From Firmicutes bacterium ASF500 (GTDB taxonomy: Bacteria > Bacillota > Clostridia > Oscillospirales > Oscillospiraceae): a stretch of DNA of 64,000 bases. The notes under the pieces were generated by a model, which saw nothing but the letters and a program-made list of their open reading frames with translations, searched no databases and was not told where the DNA came from. A program made the translations under genes and the position numbers. Location: NCBI GenBank assembly GCA_000492175.2, contig CP097573.1:1426001-1490000 (forward strand), given 5' to 3'. Each line of letters begins with the position of its first letter. Position 1 is the stretch's first letter. Positions 35,801 to 44,627 of the stretch are shown piece by piece.

Positions 35801-36589
35801 ATGCCACGGCGGTATAAGCTGGGCCCGGACGGGGAAATGCGCCGGACGTGGGGCGGAAAGCTCCCGGAGGAATTTACCCGGCAGGACGTGCTGGCGTTCA
35901 TGGCTGACACAGACCTGCTCTTGAGCGGGAACGTATCAAAAGAAACACTCGCCGCGATACACGCGGCGGGCTATGATTATAAGGGCGGGGCCGTGTTGCC
36001 CCGGCCCGGAAAGGAGGATTTACCTATGGCGAAAACCCAGACGGCGGTGCAGACCGCTGAAATGGCGGAGGCGGCCCAGGAGGAGATGCGCCGCCTGATT
36101 TTCGAGGCCCCCATCGCAGAGCTGGCCGAACACCAGGGTATCAGCATTGACGAGGCCGTGGCCCTCCGGGTGGAGCAGAACCTTGCCGCCGCCGTTATCC
36201 CTATCGAGGTGACGGTGCGGCCCATTGAGCCCCAAAACAAGCTGATTGGCTTTGCCAGCGTCAACTTCGGCGGCGTGGTGGTGGATGACTTCAAGGTGGT
36301 GAACGGGCAGAACGGCGTCTTTTTGGGCGCTCCCAGTAAGCCCGACCCCACCAGCAGATCCGGCTACCGCTCCACGGTGCGTATCACTGACCGGGCCACC
36401 CAGGAACGGCTGAACGCGGCGGGTGTGGAGGCTTACAATGTGGCGGTTGAAAAACTGCTGGCCAGGGCCGAGGCGGTGCGCCCCGCGCCTATCCGGGAGC
36501 AGATGGACAAGGCGGCAAAGGAGGCCGCCCGCGAAAATGCCGCCCGGCCTGCCCCCACCAAAGGAAAGGAGGGACGGGATGGCAGATAG
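35801..36589 (+). CDS. SpoVG-domain protein of the element
   Basis: This 262-residue protein has a C-terminal half (about residues 130-220) matching the SpoVG fold: IGFASVNFGGVVVDDFKVVN, then GVFLGAPSK and the closing helix. SpoVG binds RNA and DNA; element versions are of unknown function. The N-terminal 75 residues form a separate small domain (LPEEFTRQDVLAFMADTDLLL). An internal ATG at 36026 has an excellent AAAGGAGG site, so a shorter product may also be made. It overlaps the next gene by 11 bp. Confidence 0.7.
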   Translation: MPRRYKLGPDGEMRRTWGGKLPEEFTRQDVLAFMADTDLLLSGNVSKETLAAIHAAGYDYKGGAVLPRPGKEDLPMAKTQTAVQTAEMAEAAQEEMRRLIFEAPIAELAEHQGISIDEAVALRVEQNLAAAVIPIEVTVRPIEPQNKLIGFASVNFGGVVVDDFKVVNGQNGVFLGAPSKPDPTSRSGYRSTVRITDRATQERLNAAGVEAYNVAVEKLLARAEAVRPAPIREQMDKAAKEAARENAARPAPTKGKEGRDGR

Positions 36590-37382
36590 CGCAACCTTGG
36601 GACAAGATGTCCCAAAGGCTCCGGGCGGTGTGGTGGAGCCCTCCGGCTTGTACCTCATGGACGGCATCGAGGGCCTGCGCTCCCTCCCGGAGCACTCAGT
36701 CGATATGCTCTTGACCGACCCGCCCTACGGCACGACCCGCAACTATTGGGATGTGCCTCTGCCCCTCCCTGAGCTGTGGGAGGCGGTGCGCTGGGCGGTC
36801 AAGCCGGAGGGCGCGGTGCTGTTCTTTGCCCAGTGCCCCTATGACAAGATTTTGGGCGCGTCCAACCTCTCCATGCTCCGCTATGAGTGGATATGGTACA
36901 AGAGCCGGTGTACGGGCTTTCTCAACGCCCGCCGCGCCCCGCTGAAAAAGACGGAGAACATTCTGGTATTTTACCAAAAGCTCCCCCTTTACAATCCGCA
37001 GTTTGAACAGGGCAAGCCCTATAAGAAAATCGCGTCCCAGCGCGACCAGAGCCCCAACTATGGAAAGTTCGTCCGCTCCGGCAGCGGCTCGGAGGACGGG
37101 CGGCGGTTTCCGGGGAACCTGCTTTCATTCCAGACCGTGGCCCATACCGTCCACCCCACCCAAAAGCCCGTGGAGCTGTGCGAGTACCTTATCAAGACCT
37201 ATACCAACCCCGGCGAGCTGGTGGTGGACATCTGCGCGGGCTCCGGCACGACTGCGGTGGCCGCCGTCAATACGGGGCGGGAATTTATCTGCTTTGAAAC
37301 GGCCCCGGCCTTTTACGGCCCGGCCACGGAACGCATTGAGCAGGCGCGGGCGGCGGTGGCCGCTGGTGGAAAGGGGGTGTGA
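36579..37382 (+). CDS. DNA adenine/cytosine-N4 methyltransferase
   Basis: The ATG at 36579 (AAAGGAGGG upstream) gives 267 residues. The catalytic motif IV is TDPPYGT near residue 48. The S-adenosylmethionine motif I is VDICAGSGTT near residue 212, so the order IV then I fits class beta. HPTQKPVELCEYLI is typical of N6-adenine/N4-cytosine enzymes. A copy of the element palindrome lies in its first codons (LGQDVPK). No cognate endonuclease is beside it, so it is an orphan that may protect the element from host restriction. Confidence 0.88.
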   Translation: MADSATLGQDVPKAPGGVVEPSGLYLMDGIEGLRSLPEHSVDMLLTDPPYGTTRNYWDVPLPLPELWEAVRWAVKPEGAVLFFAQCPYDKILGASNLSMLRYEWIWYKSRCTGFLNARRAPLKKTENILVFYQKLPLYNPQFEQGKPYKKIASQRDQSPNYGKFVRSGSGSEDGRRFPGNLLSFQTVAHTVHPTQKPVELCEYLIKTYTNPGELVVDICAGSGTTAVAAVNTGREFICFETAPAFYGPATERIEQARAAVAAGGKGV

Positions 37383-38058
37383 GCCTATCGGCAACTATTC
37401 TGTGATATACGCCGACCCGCCCTGGCGGTACGCCCAAAAGGGCCTGCAAGGGGCGGCGGAGCGGCATTACCCGACAATGAGCATCGAGGAATTATGTGCG
37501 CTGCCTGTGGCCGATTTAGCGGCCCCGGACAGCGTTCTTTTTATGTGGGCCACGTTCCCCCAGCTCCCGGAGGCGCTCCGGCTCATCAAGGCATGGGGCT
37601 TTCAGTATAAGTCCGTGGGCTTTGTGTGGCTGAAAAAGAACCGCAAGGCGGATAGCTGGTTTTACGGGCTGGGTTTCTGGACGCGGGCCAATGCGGAGGT
37701 TTGCCTGCTGACAACACGGGGCCATCCCCGGCGGCAGTCCGCCAACGTCCACCAGTTCATTATCTCCCCCATTGAGGGCCACAGCAAAAAGCCGGACGAG
37801 GCCCGGGAGAAAATCGTGGCTCTGATGGGGGACGTGCCCCGCGTGGAGCTGTTCGCCCGGCAGACCCCGCCCGGCTGGGATGTGTGGGGGAACGAGGTGG
37901 AGCCCACGGCGGGACTTCAAAATTTCGGGGCCCCCGCAAAGTCGGCAGACTTTGCGGGGAGAGGAGGCGCAACGGAACGGGGCGAGCTTTGGGACAAAAT
38001 GTCCCGAAGTGAGCGGAGTGAAGTTTGTGCCGACGAGTCCCAAAGGAAAGGAGGCTAA
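37366..38058 (+). CDS. MT-A70 family adenine methyltransferase
   Basis: The frame contains the MT-A70 motif VIYADPPWRY near its start, then HYPTMSIEEL, FMWATFPQLPEALRLI, and the C-terminal EKIVALMGDVPRVELFARQ and WDVWGNE motifs. This class methylates adenine N6 in DNA or RNA. The start is uncertain: GTG at 37366 (17-bp overlap with the previous gene) or GTG at 37402. The last 30 residues are unusual; they contain a palindrome copy (LWDKMSR) and look appended. It pairs with the adjacent methyltransferase. Confidence 0.85.
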   Translation: MERGCEPIGNYSVIYADPPWRYAQKGLQGAAERHYPTMSIEELCALPVADLAAPDSVLFMWATFPQLPEALRLIKAWGFQYKSVGFVWLKKNRKADSWFYGLGFWTRANAEVCLLTTRGHPRRQSANVHQFIISPIEGHSKKPDEAREKIVALMGDVPRVELFARQTPPGWDVWGNEVEPTAGLQNFGAPAKSADFAGRGGATERGELWDKMSRSERSEVCADESQRKGG

Positions 38059-38060
38059 AA

Positions 38061-38447
38061 ATGCCCTATGTAAACGTACCTAACGACCTATCCAAAATCA
38101 AGACAAAGGTTGCTTTCAACCTTACCAAACGCCAGCTTGTCTGTTTCGGCGGCGCGGCCCTTGTGGGTGTGCCAGCCTATCTGCTGGGCCGGAGCGCCCT
38201 GGGCAGTACCGGGGCGATGTTCGTCATGCTGGGCATCATGCTCCCGGCGTTCCTGCTGGCGATGTATGAGCGTGACGGCCTGCCGCTGGAAAAGGTGGTG
38301 GGCCTTATCATCCGGGCCCGGTATCTGCGCCCCGGCGTGCGGCCCTACCAGACCGGGAATATCTACGCGCCCTTTACCGGGCGGCAGGCGGGAAAGGAGG
38401 CAGTGAATGAAAAACCGAAACAATCAGCGCGGCCCCGGAGGGGCTAA
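38061..38447 (+). CDS. PrgI family conjugation membrane protein
   Basis: A 128-residue protein from the ATG at 38061 (AAAGGAGG upstream). It opens YVNVPNDLSKIKTKVAFNLT, the PrgI signature, then has two transmembrane helices (about residues 25-45 and 48-68) and a cytoplasmic tail. PrgI/VirB3-like proteins anchor the VirB4 ATPase. The virB4 gene overlaps its end by 41 bp. Confidence 0.85.
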   Translation: MPYVNVPNDLSKIKTKVAFNLTKRQLVCFGGAALVGVPAYLLGRSALGSTGAMFVMLGIMLPAFLLAMYERDGLPLEKVVGLIIRARYLRPGVRPYQTGNIYAPFTGRQAGKEAVNEKPKQSARPRRG

Positions 38448-40764
38448 AGGCCGGGCGGCCCTGTCCGCCCAGCAGTCCATCCCCTATGTGGCGATGCACC
38501 CGGACGGCGTGTGCCAGCTCCCCGGCGGGCTCTACACCAAAACCGTGGAATATGAGGACATCAACTATTCCGTTGCGTCCACCGAGGATCAGTCCGCGAT
38601 TTTCAGCGGGTGGAGCTCGTTCCTTAACTACTTCGACAGCTCCCTCCCGTTCCAGCTCTCCTTTATCAACCGCCGTTCCCATTCCACTGATCGCTACGAG
38701 GTGAACATCCCCGCCCAGCAGGATGACTTTGACAGTATCCGGGGCGAGTTCGTGGGGATGCTCAAACGGCAGATTGCCCGGAGCAACAACGGCATTGAAC
38801 GCTCCAAATATATCACCTTTGGCGTTCCCGCCGAGGGGATCGCCGCCGCCCGTCCCCGGCTTGACCGGGTGGAGGCGGACGTGATGGGCAACCTCCACCG
38901 CCTGGGCGTTCCCTCGGCCCCGCTGGACGGGCGGGAGCGGCTGGCCCTCCTGCATGGGCAGATGCACCCCGGCCACCGGGAGCCGTTCCGCTTTAGCTGG
39001 GCGGACATCCCCCAGACGGGCATGGGCACAAAAGACTTTATCACCCCCAGCGGCGGCTTTGACTTCCGGCAGTCCCGGACGTTCCGGGTGGGCCAGTTCT
39101 GGGGAGCGGCGTCCTATCTTCAGATTTTGGCGTCCGAGCTCTCTGACCGCCTTTTGCGGGAAATTCTGGAGCTTGACGCGGAGCTGACCGTCACCCTCCA
39201 CATTCAGACGGTAGACCAGTTAAAGGCCATCAAGACCGTCAAGGGGAAAATCTCTGACATTGACCGCATGAAAGTGGAGGAGCAGAAAAAGGCTGTCCGC
39301 GCCGGGTATGACATGGATATTCTTCCCCCCGACCTTATCACCTTTTCCAAGGACGCGGCGGAGCTGTTGGGGGATTTGCAGTCACGGAATGAGCGGATGT
39401 TCCTTTTGACGTTCACCGTCATCAACCTTGCCCCCACCCGCCAGCGGCTGGAAAACGATGTGTTTACCGTTTCCGGCATCGCGCAGAAATACAACTGCGC
39501 CTTAAAGCGGCTGGACTGGCAGCAGGAACAGGGCTTTATGTCCTCGCTGGCTCTCGGCTGTAACGAGGTGCAGATACAGCGGGGCATGACCACCAGTTCC
39601 ACGGCGATTTTCATTCCCTTTATGACGAGGGAGCTCCGCATGGGCGGGCAGGCCCTCTACTACGGCATGAACGCGCTTTCCCACAATGTCATCATGGCTG
39701 ACCGGAAAAAGCTGAAATCCGCAAACGGGATGTATCTCGGCTCCACGGGCTCCGGCAAGAGCTTTGCCGCCAAGCGGGAATTGATAAACGTCTTTCTTGC
39801 TACGGGGGATCGCATCGTTATCGTTGACCCGATGGGGGAATATTCCCCACTGGTGCGGCGGCTGGGCGGGCAGGTCATCGAGATCGCCCCGGACAGCCCC
39901 CACCACATTAACCCGATGGATATTCAGATGGGGCTCAATGACGAGGACAGCCCTCTTTCCATGAAAGCCGACTTCCTGCTTTCCCTCTGTGAGCTGGTGG
40001 TGGGCGGCAAAGACGGACTGCAACCCATAGAGAAAACCGTGATTGACCGCTGTGTGCGGCTGGTGTACCGGGAGCTTGCGCTGGGGCTGGAGGGCGCGAA
40101 AATGCCCTTGCTCCAGGACTTGTACGAGGAGCTTTTGAAACAGCCGGAGCCGGAGGCAAAACGGGTGGCGACTGCGCTGGAGCTCTACTGTACGGGCTCC
40201 CTTAACCTGTTCAACAGCCCGACCAACGTGGACTTGAGCTCCCGCGTGGTGTGCGTGGTGCTGAAAGGGCTGGGGGAGAACCTCCGCAAGATTGCGATGC
40301 ACGTCACCAACGAGTTTGTCACTTCGGCGGTGAACACCAACCACCAGAACGGCGTGGCGACCTGGTGCTACTTTGACGAGTTCCACATCCTCTTGCGCGA
40401 CCCGCTGACCGCCAGCTACTTTGTGGCTGTGTGGAAGATGCTCCGCAAAAAGGGCTGTGTGCCCTCGGCGCTGACCCAAAACGTGAAAGACCTTTTGGCC
40501 AGCCGGGAAATCGAGAACATTCTGGACAACACCGATTTTCTTGTCCTGCTCTCCCAGGCCCAGAGTGACCGGGCTATCATCGCAAAACAGCTCGGTATTT
40601 CTGAGCACCAGCTTTCCTATATCACCCACAGCAATTCCGGCGAGGGCCTGCTGTTCTACGGAAATGTGACGATACCCTTTGTTGACCGTTTCCCCAAGGG
40701 TGAGATTTACAACCTGCTCACCACCCGCCCGGAGGATGTAGCCAATGACCGAAAAGACGAGTAA
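38407..40764 (+). CDS. VirB4-like conjugation ATPase
   Basis: This 785-residue protein has the VirB4/TraE layout. The N-terminal half is the CagE/TrbE region. Walker A is LGSTGSGKSFAAKRE near residue 448, Walker B region WCYFDEFHILLRD near 655. ALTQNVKDLLASREIENILDN and QLGISEHQLSYI near the C-terminus are family features. It powers assembly and transport of the type IV system at the inner face of the membrane. AAAGGAGG precedes the ATG. The downstream NlpC/P60 gene overlaps by 20 bp. Confidence 0.93.
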   Translation: MKNRNNQRGPGGAKGRAALSAQQSIPYVAMHPDGVCQLPGGLYTKTVEYEDINYSVASTEDQSAIFSGWSSFLNYFDSSLPFQLSFINRRSHSTDRYEVNIPAQQDDFDSIRGEFVGMLKRQIARSNNGIERSKYITFGVPAEGIAAARPRLDRVEADVMGNLHRLGVPSAPLDGRERLALLHGQMHPGHREPFRFSWADIPQTGMGTKDFITPSGGFDFRQSRTFRVGQFWGAASYLQILASELSDRLLREILELDAELTVTLHIQTVDQLKAIKTVKGKISDIDRMKVEEQKKAVRAGYDMDILPPDLITFSKDAAELLGDLQSRNERMFLLTFTVINLAPTRQRLENDVFTVSGIAQKYNCALKRLDWQQEQGFMSSLALGCNEVQIQRGMTTSSTAIFIPFMTRELRMGGQALYYGMNALSHNVIMADRKKLKSANGMYLGSTGSGKSFAAKRELINVFLATGDRIVIVDPMGEYSPLVRRLGGQVIEIAPDSPHHINPMDIQMGLNDEDSPLSMKADFLLSLCELVVGGKDGLQPIEKTVIDRCVRLVYRELALGLEGAKMPLLQDLYEELLKQPEPEAKRVATALELYCTGSLNLFNSPTNVDLSSRVVCVVLKGLGENLRKIAMHVTNEFVTSAVNTNHQNGVATWCYFDEFHILLRDPLTASYFVAVWKMLRKKGCVPSALTQNVKDLLASREIENILDNTDFLVLLSQAQSDRAIIAKQLGISEHQLSYITHSNSGEGLLFYGNVTIPFVDRFPKGEIYNLLTTRPEDVANDRKDE

Positions 40765-42430
40765 CACCACTTCGGGACAAAATGTCCCAAAGTCCCCGAA
40801 AGGGCTCAAAACCAAAAAATCCAAGTTCCGCATGGAAAGCGAACAGGAAAAAATCAGCAAATCCAAGCTCCGCATGGAACGGCGGGAGGACAAGCTGAAC
40901 CGGGCCCGGAAAAAGCTGGACGGCAAAAAGCCGCCCAAACCCAGGGGCCCGGTGCGCCGGGCGCTGGGGGCCGCCGGGTGGAACGTCCACGGCTTTGTGC
41001 ATGGGAAAATCTACGAGGTGGAGCATGAGAACGTGGGAACCGAAGGGGCCCACCAGTCCGAGCTGGTGGGCGAGGCGGCCCTCCGGCATGGGACGCGGTA
41101 TGTAAAAAAGCGCATCCGGGAGCACCCGGCCCGGGCCGTCCAAAAGGCCGAGGCCCAGGTCATCAAGGCCCGCGCCGACTACCAGTTCCGGGTGGCCGCC
41201 CAGGAAAACCCGGAGCTCTCAAAAAATGCTGTCACCCGCTACTGGCACAAGCAAAAGCTGAAAAAGCAATACGCCAAACAAGCGCGGCAGGCGGCCAAAC
41301 AGACCGCGAAACAAGGAGCAAAGGCCGCCGAGAAAACCGCCGTCACCACGGAAAAGCTGGCGGAGCAGGCGGTGGGCTTTGTGAAACGGCATCCCGTGGG
41401 GGTGCTCATCGCCCTGGCCTGCGCGGTGCTCATCTTCTCCCTCCAGTCCTGCGCGTCCTCTCTGGCTGCCCTTGGCAACGCCGCCGCTGGTGCGGTGGGG
41501 GCCACTACCTACCCCGCCGAGGACGGGGATATGCTGGGGGCCGAGGCGGACTACTGCTCCTTGGAGGCGGAGCTCCAGCACTATCTTGATACCTACGAAA
41601 GCACCCACGACTATGACGAGTACCACTACGATTTAGATACCATCGAACACGACCCCTATGTGCTCATGTCCATTCTCAGCGCATGGCATGACGGCCAATG
41701 GACGCAGGCCCAGGTGCAGGCCACTCTGCAAATGCTCTTTGACCGCCAGTACACGCTGACCGAGAACGTGGTAAAGGAGCGGCGGTACTACATCGAAACG
41801 GATACCTGGACGGACGAGGAGGGCAACACCCACACCGACAGCTACCGGGTGTATTACGATTATTACATCTGCACCGTGACGCTGGAAAACTTCGATCTGT
41901 CCCACCTCCCGGTCTACATCATGGGGGAGGATAAGGTTTCCCGGTATTCCCTCTATATGTCCACGCTGGGCAACCGCCCCGACCTGTTCCCCGGCTCGTC
42001 TTATGTGGGGAAGTACACCAACCCGCCAAACAGCTATGAAGTGCCGCGGGAATATCTGGACGATGAAACATTCGCGGCGATGCTGGGCGAGGCCGAGAAA
42101 TACCTGGGCTATCCCTATGTTTGGGGCGGCTCCAGTCCGTCCACGTCCTTTGACTGCTCCGGCTTTGTGTCGTGGGTCATCAATCACAGCGGCTGGAACG
42201 TGGGGCGGCTGGGAGCCCAGGGGCTGTGTAATATCTGTACCAGAACCAGCTCCCCGCGTCCCGGCGACCTTGTTTTCTTCAAGGGAACCTATGACACGCC
42301 GGGAGTCTCCCACTGTGGCATCTATGTGGGGGACGGCATGATGATACACTGTGGCGACCCCATCAGCTACGCCAACCTAAACAGCAGCTATTGGCAGTCC
42401 CACTTCTACGCCTACGGGCGTTTACCATGA
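40745..42430 (+). CDS. NlpC/P60 cell-wall hydrolase of the conjugation system
   Basis: This 561-residue protein has a basic, helical cytoplasmic N-terminus (residues 1-210), one membrane helix (near 220-245, GVLIALACAVLIFSLQSCA), an extracellular linker and a C-terminal NlpC/P60 domain. The catalytic Cys is in FDCSGFVSWVI and the His in VSHCGIYVGDG. It cuts peptidoglycan so that the conjugation channel can cross the wall, like Orf14 of Tn916. A palindrome copy lies in its first codons (GQNVPK). Confidence 0.9.
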   Translation: MTEKTSNTTSGQNVPKSPKGLKTKKSKFRMESEQEKISKSKLRMERREDKLNRARKKLDGKKPPKPRGPVRRALGAAGWNVHGFVHGKIYEVEHENVGTEGAHQSELVGEAALRHGTRYVKKRIREHPARAVQKAEAQVIKARADYQFRVAAQENPELSKNAVTRYWHKQKLKKQYAKQARQAAKQTAKQGAKAAEKTAVTTEKLAEQAVGFVKRHPVGVLIALACAVLIFSLQSCASSLAALGNAAAGAVGATTYPAEDGDMLGAEADYCSLEAELQHYLDTYESTHDYDEYHYDLDTIEHDPYVLMSILSAWHDGQWTQAQVQATLQMLFDRQYTLTENVVKERRYYIETDTWTDEEGNTHTDSYRVYYDYYICTVTLENFDLSHLPVYIMGEDKVSRYSLYMSTLGNRPDLFPGSSYVGKYTNPPNSYEVPREYLDDETFAAMLGEAEKYLGYPYVWGGSSPSTSFDCSGFVSWVINHSGWNVGRLGAQGLCNICTRTSSPRPGDLVFFKGTYDTPGVSHCGIYVGDGMMIHCGDPISYANLNSSYWQSHFYAYGRLP

Positions 42431-42445
42431 AAAAGGAGGTTTTCA

Positions 42446-42703
42446 ATGGCAATCAGCAAAAGCGCAAAAATCATGGCCGAGATGGAAAAGGTCAAGGCCA
42501 AAATCGGCGACCAGCAGGCCCGGCTGAAAGAGCTGGAACAGAAACACAAGGAGGCCGAGAACGAGGAGATCGTGGACATCGTGCGGGGCATGAGCATTTC
42601 CCTTGAGGAGCTCCCGCTGGTGCTCCAGCGCATGAAAGCCGGGGAGACTTTGGGACAAAATGTCCCGAAGTCCGCCGGGACGGAAAAGGAGGACAAGGAA
42701 TGA
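42446..42703 (+). CDS. DUF4315 family coiled-coil protein
   Basis: An 85-residue protein with a long N-terminal coiled coil (KIMAEMEKVKAKIGDQQARL) and the DUF4315 motif ENEEIVDIVRGMSIS. It is a constant part of Tn1549-like transfer regions, of unknown role. AAAGGAGG precedes the ATG. Its last codons contain a palindrome copy (LGQNVPK), which may be appended to the native end. It overlaps the next gene by 4 bp. Confidence 0.82.
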   Translation: MAISKSAKIMAEMEKVKAKIGDQQARLKELEQKHKEAENEEIVDIVRGMSISLEELPLVLQRMKAGETLGQNVPKSAGTEKEDKE

Positions 42704-43371
42704 AACGGAAAAGATTTCGTGTGATGGCGGCGGCATTGTGCGCCGCTTTTTTGATGTGCGGCATTACGACCACGGCCTACGCCGGGGGCGGCGAGGAATG
42801 GGAGGACGGTACGGGCGGGCAGGAGCTGTGGGAGGGGCTTGACCCGGTGGAGCCCACCGAGCCCCCGGTGACGGAGCCCAACCCGTTCACCCCGGATGGC
42901 CAGGGGACGATGGTGGATAACGCCACAGACGGGGACGGCAAGGAGTTCTTCACCATCATGGCGGCGGACGAGTCCGTGTTCTATCTGGTGATTGACCGCC
43001 AGCGGGAAACGGAAAACGTGTACTTTCTGAACGCTGTCACGGTGGCCGACCTTATGGCCCTTGCGGAGCCCTCCCCGGAGGCCGTTCCCGAACCGCTCCC
43101 GGAGCCGGAGCCCGAACCCACCCCCGAGCCGGAACCGGAGCCCGAGCCGGAAAAGTCCGGCGGGGCCGGGATGCTCCTGCTGGTGCTGGCGGTGCTGGGC
43201 ATCGGCGGCGGGGCCGGGTGGTACTTCAAAATCTACCGCCCCAAACAGCAGCAGGCCGCCGGGCCCGGTGAGGACTATGACGAGGCCGAGGAATACGGCG
43301 AGGACTATGGCGGCGAATATGACGACCTCCCCCCGTGGGATGAGGAAGAGGAAACGGAGGGCGGCGAATGA
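42700..43371 (+). CDS. DUF4366 family secreted/membrane protein
   Basis: This 223-residue protein has a signal peptide (residues 1-27, VMAAALCAAFLMCGITTTAYA), then an extracellular domain with FTIMAADESVFYLVIDRQRETE, the DUF4366 core. A PEPEPEP-type proline/glutamate spacer spans about residues 130-155, followed by a C-terminal membrane helix (MLLLVLAVLGIGGGAGWYF) and an acidic Tyr-rich cytoplasmic tail. It is probably a surface part of the transfer apparatus. It starts in an ATGA overlap with DUF4315 and ends in one with the small Cys-rich gene. Confidence 0.85.
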   Translation: MKRKRFRVMAAALCAAFLMCGITTTAYAGGGEEWEDGTGGQELWEGLDPVEPTEPPVTEPNPFTPDGQGTMVDNATDGDGKEFFTIMAADESVFYLVIDRQRETENVYFLNAVTVADLMALAEPSPEAVPEPLPEPEPEPTPEPEPEPEPEKSGGAGMLLLVLAVLGIGGGAGWYFKIYRPKQQQAAGPGEDYDEAEEYGEDYGGEYDDLPPWDEEEETEGGE

Positions 43372-43541
43372 ATTTTACATCAAACCCTTTGGAACGGGAA
43401 ATGAAACGCCGCCCCCGGCCCCGGGCTCCCCGCCCGGAACAGCCGCCCAGGGGCTCCCGGTGCTGCGGCTGCCCCTACTGGCGGGGCATCCCCTGCGGCT
43501 CCTGCTTTCAGAGCCTTTTGAAAAAGCCGGGCGGGAGGTGA
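43368..43541 (+). CDS. Small Cys-rich protein (57 residues)
   Basis: A short frame between DUF4366 and the Cys-rich VLP gene, starting in an ATGA overlap. It reads a basic Arg/Pro-rich N-terminus followed by SRCCGCPYWRGIPCGSCFQS, with five cysteines in a compact zinc-ribbon-like cluster. The next gene starts 4 bp after its stop. Coupled translation and the Cys cluster support a real gene; function unknown. Confidence 0.65.
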   Translation: MNFTSNPLEREMKRRPRPRAPRPEQPPRGSRCCGCPYWRGIPCGSCFQSLLKKPGGR

Positions 43542-43545
43542 TACT

Positions 43546-43896
43546 GTGCGCGAGCTGACCCGTGAGGAAAAGGCGGCCATCCGCTCCCTTGTGGTGAAAT
43601 GGTGCGCCAACTATGACCGGGAAATGGGATGCTTGCCTTTGGATTGTGAGTGCTATATGCTGGGGAAGTGCTGGACGGGGGCCTACTGCCGCTACTTCCG
43701 GGAGGCCGTCCTGCCGCTGAACCCGGTACTGGAGACCGCCCTCAATACCGAGGGGCCCGCCCCGGAAACCCGGCCCTGTCCGGTATGCGGGCGGCCTTTT
43801 CTCCCGGACGGGCGGCGGCGCTACTGCTCCGAGGCTTGCTCCAGAGCCGCAAGGCAGAAAAAACAGCGGGGATATATGCGGAAATACCGGGGGTGA
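43546..43896 (+). CDS. Cysteine-rich VLP-type zinc-binding protein
   Basis: This 116-residue protein has a GTG start after GGGAGG. It shows VKWCANYDREMGCLPLDCECYMLGK near residue 17, the cysteine-rich VLP domain. A second zinc ribbon at the C-terminus (CPVCGRPFLPDGRRRYCSEAC) resembles a SWIM/MYND-like Cys set. It is a conserved member of Tn1549-like elements, with no known role. Confidence 0.8.
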   Translation: MRELTREEKAAIRSLVVKWCANYDREMGCLPLDCECYMLGKCWTGAYCRYFREAVLPLNPVLETALNTEGPAPETRPCPVCGRPFLPDGRRRYCSEACSRAARQKKQRGYMRKYRG

Positions 43897-43936
43897 TGCG
43901 TGAGCATTTAGGCCCTAAAAACCCGCTGTTTACAAG

Positions 43937-43990
43937 GCTTTCCGGGGCCGCTTTCGGGGCGGGCCGTACTTTTACACGTCCTGCCCCGAT
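43937..43990. other. Candidate oriT of the conjugative element
   Basis: The non-coding stretch before the gene pair leading into mobC. CGGGGCGGGC and CCTGCCCCG form an inverted repeat around CGTACTTTTACACG. The sequence resembles GTGTCTTTAACACG upstream of the first relaxase module (about 25,403). Position and the shared core suggest oriT; not proven. Confidence 0.4.
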
Positions 43991-44028
43991 TTCCCCGAAT
44001 AGTGCTAACATTTCGAGAGGAGGCTACA

Positions 44029-44625
44029 ATGGACAAAAATCAAGGCTATGCAATCTTAAAGGCCGTCATGCTGGAAAATGGCCGGGGCTTTGCGCTGGGG
44101 GAGCATCCCACCGCTCCGTCCCCCTTTGTAACGTGGGCCTGCTATGATGACGAACACGGCATACGGCAGTATGAGTGGGGGCACTATGGCAGTGACCGGG
44201 CCGCTCTGGAGCAGGACTTGCTGGAACGGGTGGAAAACTACCAGGAGCAGTTTTCCGTCAAGGTGGCGCAGGTGGAGGCCCCCGGCCTTTACAAATATTA
44301 CTCCACCCAGCGGCCCGTGGACATCGGCACGTTCCCCAAGCCTGCGGGCAACGCGCCGGATGAGATCGTCAACTACGATAAGCGCATCCCCGTGGAGGGC
44401 GGCGCTTTCCTCGCGTGGGGGCATCTGACCTACACAAAACCGCTGACCGAAAAGCAGGCGGCGGACTATGAGCTCCGGCCCGCCCCGGAGGTTTCCGGCT
44501 TACTGCGCGAGGACGGCAGGCCCCGCCCGATTGCCGAACAAATGAAAGAGGCCCAAAAGCTGGCCGGGGAACGGCAGTCCCCCTCCGCGCCCAAACGGGA
44601 CGCGCCCGACCGGGGCGGCAGGTAG
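44029..44625 (+). CDS. Unknown element protein upstream of MobC
   Basis: This 198-residue protein starts at the ATG at 44029 (GAGAGGAGG upstream). The first 110 residues form a compact domain (GYAILKAVMLENGRGFALGEH, FVTWACYDDEHGIRQYEWGHY, then an acidic helix). The C-terminal part is Pro/Arg-rich with IAEQMKEAQKLAGE, similar to the tails of other element proteins here. I do not recognise the family with confidence. It is followed 2 bp later by mobC, so it may be part of relaxosome establishment. Confidence 0.6.
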   Translation: MDKNQGYAILKAVMLENGRGFALGEHPTAPSPFVTWACYDDEHGIRQYEWGHYGSDRAALEQDLLERVENYQEQFSVKVAQVEAPGLYKYYSTQRPVDIGTFPKPAGNAPDEIVNYDKRIPVEGGAFLAWGHLTYTKPLTEKQAADYELRPAPEVSGLLREDGRPRPIAEQMKEAQKLAGERQSPSAPKRDAPDRGGR

Positions 44626-44627
44626 CC

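Noticed and set aside
36026..36589. Splitting the SpoVG-like gene into two genes
   Set aside because: The frame is continuous and the N-terminal part has its own ribosome site. The strong internal site at 36026 is noted as a possible second start, not a separate gene.
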